This document shows, one piece after another, positions 6,554 through 8,776 of a stretch of 8,776 bases of DNA. Source of the stretch: Thermoplasmata archaeon. Its GTDB lineage: Archaea > Thermoplasmatota > Thermoplasmata > Lutacidiplasmatales > UBA184. A model generated the notes under the pieces. That model had not been told where the DNA came from. It ran no database searches and worked only from the letters and a program-made list of their open reading frames with translations. The DNA is taken from assembly GCA_030040865.1 (NCBI GenBank), contig JASHSX010000006.1, positions 1-8,776 on the forward strand, read 5' to 3'. A program made the translations under genes and the position numbers. How positions within the stretch are numbered: the stretch's first letter is position 1; every line of letters starts with the position of its first letter.

Positions 6554-8104
6554 GTGGACCGGGCCCGGCTCGCCGAAAGCGACCGCGCGCGGCCGCGCGC
6601 CCAGTCGACGCTCGGCGTCATCGATCTCGGATCGAACACGTCGCGCGTCGTCGCCTTCGAGACGAGCTCGGCCGGCACCGTGCGCGCCTTCTACGAGGGG
6701 AAGGACGTCCCCCGGCTCGGGGGCGGGACCGGACCGGACGGGGAGCTCTCCGAGGCCGCGATCGAGCGCGGCGTGCTCACGGTCCGCCGGTTCGCCCGCG
6801 TCGTCCGGGACCTGGAGCTCCCGCGCACCCTCGCGGTGGCGACGAGCGCCGTGCGCGACGCGCCGAACGGACCGGACTTCGTGCGCCGCGTCGAGCAGAA
6901 GACCGGCGTCCTCCTGCGCGTCCTCTCCGGCGCCGAGGAGGCCCGGTACGCCTACCTCGGGGTCGCGAGCGCGTGGGCGCTCCGCGACGACCTCATCTTC
7001 GACCTGGGCGGCGGGTCGATGCAGCTCGTCGACGTCCGCCACGGCGTGCTCCGCAATTCGGTGAGCCTGCCGCTCGGCGTCCTCCGGCTCTCGCAGCGGT
7101 TCCTGGAGCACGATCCTCCGAAGCGCCGCGAGCTCGACGAGCTGCGGGCGCACGTCCGCGGAACGCTCGGATCGGTGCTCGAGGCGTTCGGCGGCCGGGG
7201 GTACCGTCTCAACGGCCTCGGCGGGACCGTCCGCTCGCTCGCACGCGCCGCGATCGAGATCCGGGAGTACCCGATCCGGCGCGTCCACGGCTACCAGCTC
7301 TACCCGCACGAGATCGAGGCCCTGGCGGAGCTCCTGGGCGAGATGCCGGCCGAGAAGCGCCGGGCGATCCCGGGGATCGGCGGCGACCGCGCCGACGTGG
7401 TGCTCGCCGGGATCGTCGTGCTCGAGGAGGTCCTCCGAGCGACCTCCGCCGACCGGATCCTCGTGGCGGGGACCGGGATCCGGGAGGGGCTCGCCCTCGA
7501 GTCGATCGGCGCGAAGCTACCGGCGTCGGCCGAGGTGCTGGCGGAGCGGTCGACGGCCGCTGCCGGGGAGGCGTTCGCGTTCCGCCTCGAGCACGGCATC
7601 GAGGTCGCGGAGACCGCGCTCGACCTCTTCGACCTCCTCGCCGCCCGGTTCGAGTGGGGCGCGAGCGAGCGCCTGGCCCTCGCGGTCGCCGCGCGGATGC
7701 ACGACGCGGGGACGGCGATCGATCTGTGGCAGCACGCGATCCACTCGGCCTACCTCATCCAGAACTGCCCGATGTGGGGCCTCGACCAGCGCGAGGTGCT
7801 CCTCGCGTCGATGGTCGCCTACCTCCACGAGGGCGACGAGCTCCCGTCGACGTGGAAGCGGACGTACCAGCCGATCCTCGCCTCGTCGGACCTGGAGACG
7901 GCCCGCCGGCTCGGCGTGGTCCTGGAGGCCGCCGAGCTCCTGAACCCGGGCCGGCCCCGCTTCGCGCTCGCCGGCGGCGGGCGGACGCTCACCGTGGCTA
8001 TTTCTGCCTCCGCGGATACGGCCCTCTCCCCGCGGTGGGCGGAGAAGGTTCGCAAGCCGATGGAACGCACCCTCGACCTCGAGGTGAAGGTCCGTGAGCC
8101 CTGA
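6554..8104 (+). CDS. ppx: Exopolyphosphatase / pppGpp phosphohydrolase family (Ppx/GppA), full length
   Basis: Hydrolyses terminal phosphates of inorganic polyphosphate, or possibly pppGpp; the two activities cannot be told apart by eye. At 516 residues it is close to E. coli Ppx. The actin-like ATPase fold shows the first phosphate loop DLGSNT (24-29), ATSAVRDA, the catalytic-glutamate segment SGAEEAR (Glu128/129), the second phosphate loop DLGGGSMQLV (150-159), PLGVLRLSQRF, GLGGTVRSLA and AGTGIREGL. A C-terminal HD-like helical domain carries His383-Asp384 in ARMHDAG and HAIHSAYLIQN, as in bacterial long Ppx proteins. The frame stays open far upstream over the CHAD gene, but GTG 6554 is preferred: it leaves a short Arg-rich lead before TLGVIDLG and has a TATA-like patch 26 bases upstream. 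Its last 11 bases overlap the kinase gene. With CHAD divergently next to it, a role in polyphosphate turnover is the likelier reading. Confidence 0.92.
   Translation: MDRARLAESDRARPRAQSTLGVIDLGSNTSRVVAFETSSAGTVRAFYEGKDVPRLGGGTGPDGELSEAAIERGVLTVRRFARVVRDLELPRTLAVATSAVRDAPNGPDFVRRVEQKTGVLLRVLSGAEEARYAYLGVASAWALRDDLIFDLGGGSMQLVDVRHGVLRNSVSLPLGVLRLSQRFLEHDPPKRRELDELRAHVRGTLGSVLEAFGGRGYRLNGLGGTVRSLARAAIEIREYPIRRVHGYQLYPHEIEALAELLGEMPAEKRRAIPGIGGDRADVVLAGIVVLEEVLRATSADRILVAGTGIREGLALESIGAKLPASAEVLAERSTAAAGEAFAFRLEHGIEVAETALDLFDLLAARFEWGASERLALAVAARMHDAGTAIDLWQHAIHSAYLIQNCPMWGLDQREVLLASMVAYLHEGDELPSTWKRTYQPILASSDLETARRLGVVLEAAELLNPGRPRFALAGGGRTLTVAISASADTALSPRWAEKVRKPMERTLDLEVKVREP
8081..8087 (+). 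promoter_or_regulatory. Ribosome binding site of the kinase gene inside ppx
   Basis: GAGGTGA, a full complement to the 16S rRNA 3' end, sits six bases before the GTG at 8094 while also encoding Glu-Val-Lys of Ppx. It fixes the kinase start and supports coupled translation of the overlapping pair. Confidence 0.6.
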
Positions 8105-8776
8105 ACCGAAGCTCCCGCCGCACGGCTACCCCGGCCGCCTCCTCGTCTTCGAGGGGCTCGACGGCAGCGGCAAGTCGACGCAAGCGGCCCTGCTGGGGAA
8201 GTGGCTCCAGTCCCAGGGGTACCGGGTCTTCTTCACCGAGTGGAACTCCTCGGAGCTCACCGCGGCGACGATCCGTCGCGGGAAGAAGAAGGGCCTCCTC
8301 ACGCCCACGACGTTCAGCCTCCTCCACGCCACCGACTTCGCCGACCGGTTCGAACGGCGCATCCTCCCGCCGCTTCGGGCCGGCTACGTCGTCGTCTGCG
8401 ACCGCTACGCGTTCACCGCCTTCGCCCGCGACGCCGCGCGCGGATGCGAGCCCGAGTGGGTGCGGAACATCTACTCGTTCGCCCCGCGCCCGGACCGGGT
8501 CTTCTACTTCCAGGTCCCGGTCTCGGTCTCGCTCAAGCGGAAGATCGCCTCCCGCCTCAAGATCAACTACTACGAGGCCGGCATGGACCTGGGCCTCTCC
8601 GACGATCTGCAGGAGAGCTACGAGCGGTTCCAGACCCGGCTCAAGCAGGAGTACGACCGGCTCTCCAAGACCGACGGCTTCACGGTGATCGACGCGACGC
8701 GGGCGGTCGAGCCGATCCAGCGCGAGCTGCGCGAGGACGTCCGGCCGCTGCTCACCGATTTCCCGACGGGGGAGCG
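8094..8776 (+). CDS. Thymidylate-kinase-like P-loop kinase, atypical (cut by window end)
   Basis: P-loop nucleoside-monophosphate-kinase-type protein; 227 codons are present and no stop is reached, so it is already longer than ordinary TMP kinases (about 200-215 residues). It has the Walker A loop FEGLDGSGKSTQ (19-30) and the DRY motif in VVVCDRYAF (99-107), both typical of thymidylate kinase (ATP + dTMP to ADP + dTDP). The REPGGT segment of canonical enzymes is absent, however; TEWNSSELT (48-56) stands at about that place. A distinctive YYEAGMDLGLS (159-169) follows SLKRKIASR (146-154), roughly where the lid would be. The substrate may be dTMP, another nucleotide or something else. GTG 8094 is chosen for its perfect Shine-Dalgarno and the 11-base overlap with ppx, which implies joint expression with an exopolyphosphatase. 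The missing C-terminus could hold a second domain. Confidence 0.85.
   Translation, partial: MSPEPKLPPHGYPGRLLVFEGLDGSGKSTQAALLGKWLQSQGYRVFFTEWNSSELTAATIRRGKKKGLLTPTTFSLLHATDFADRFERRILPPLRAGYVVVCDRYAFTAFARDAARGCEPEWVRNIYSFAPRPDRVFYFQVPVSVSLKRKIASRLKINYYEAGMDLGLSDDLQESYERFQTRLKQEYDRLSKTDGFTVIDATRAVEPIQRELREDVRPLLTDFPTGE

Noticed and set aside
5939..7309. Minus-strand open frame crossing the divergent promoter region
   Set aside because: It runs antisense to ppx and out of frame with CHAD and contains no conserved motif.

Overview
The window is a dense, very GC-rich (by eye about 70% or more G+C) chromosomal segment with eight protein genes, two of them cut by the window edges. There is no RNA gene, mobile element, CRISPR array or gene-free stretch above about 135 bases. 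It looks archaeal. AT-rich TATA-like patches stand out about 25 bases upstream of several first-gene GTG starts. Downstream genes in overlapping pairs carry an AGGTGA Shine-Dalgarno, while the first genes mostly lack one. The thioredoxin-reductase-like protein lacks NADPH-binding signatures, as reported for Thermoplasma. A high-GC uncultured Thermoplasmatota-type archaeon is my best guess, but the sequence alone does not prove the lineage.

Layout. (1) Positions 1-2116, minus strand: carA then carB (carB partial), joined by an ATGA overlap, encode carbamoyl-phosphate synthase for pyrimidine and arginine synthesis. (2) Positions 2117-2250: divergent promoter region. (3) Positions 2251-3246, plus strand: a thioredoxin-reductase-like flavoprotein with a CxxC pair. 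(4) Positions 3256-3999, minus strand: a HAD-superfamily phosphatase, convergent with the flavoprotein and only 9 bases from it. (5) Positions 4073-6471 (or 6522), minus strand: a CHAD-domain protein followed, through a GTGA overlap, by a DNA methyltransferase with an N-terminal winged-helix-like segment. (6) Positions 6554-8776, plus strand: a full-length Ppx/GppA exopolyphosphatase whose 3' end overlaps a thymidylate-kinase-like P-loop kinase that runs off the window.

The most interesting part is 4073-8776. It is a divergent pair of overlapping two-gene units that places a polyphosphate-binding-type domain (CHAD), an exopolyphosphatase, an atypical TMP-kinase-like enzyme and an orphan methyltransferase around one compact two-way promoter of about 80 bases. 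This suggests a polyphosphate/nucleotide module with a methyltransferase attached. That functional link is inference from gene order and overlaps.
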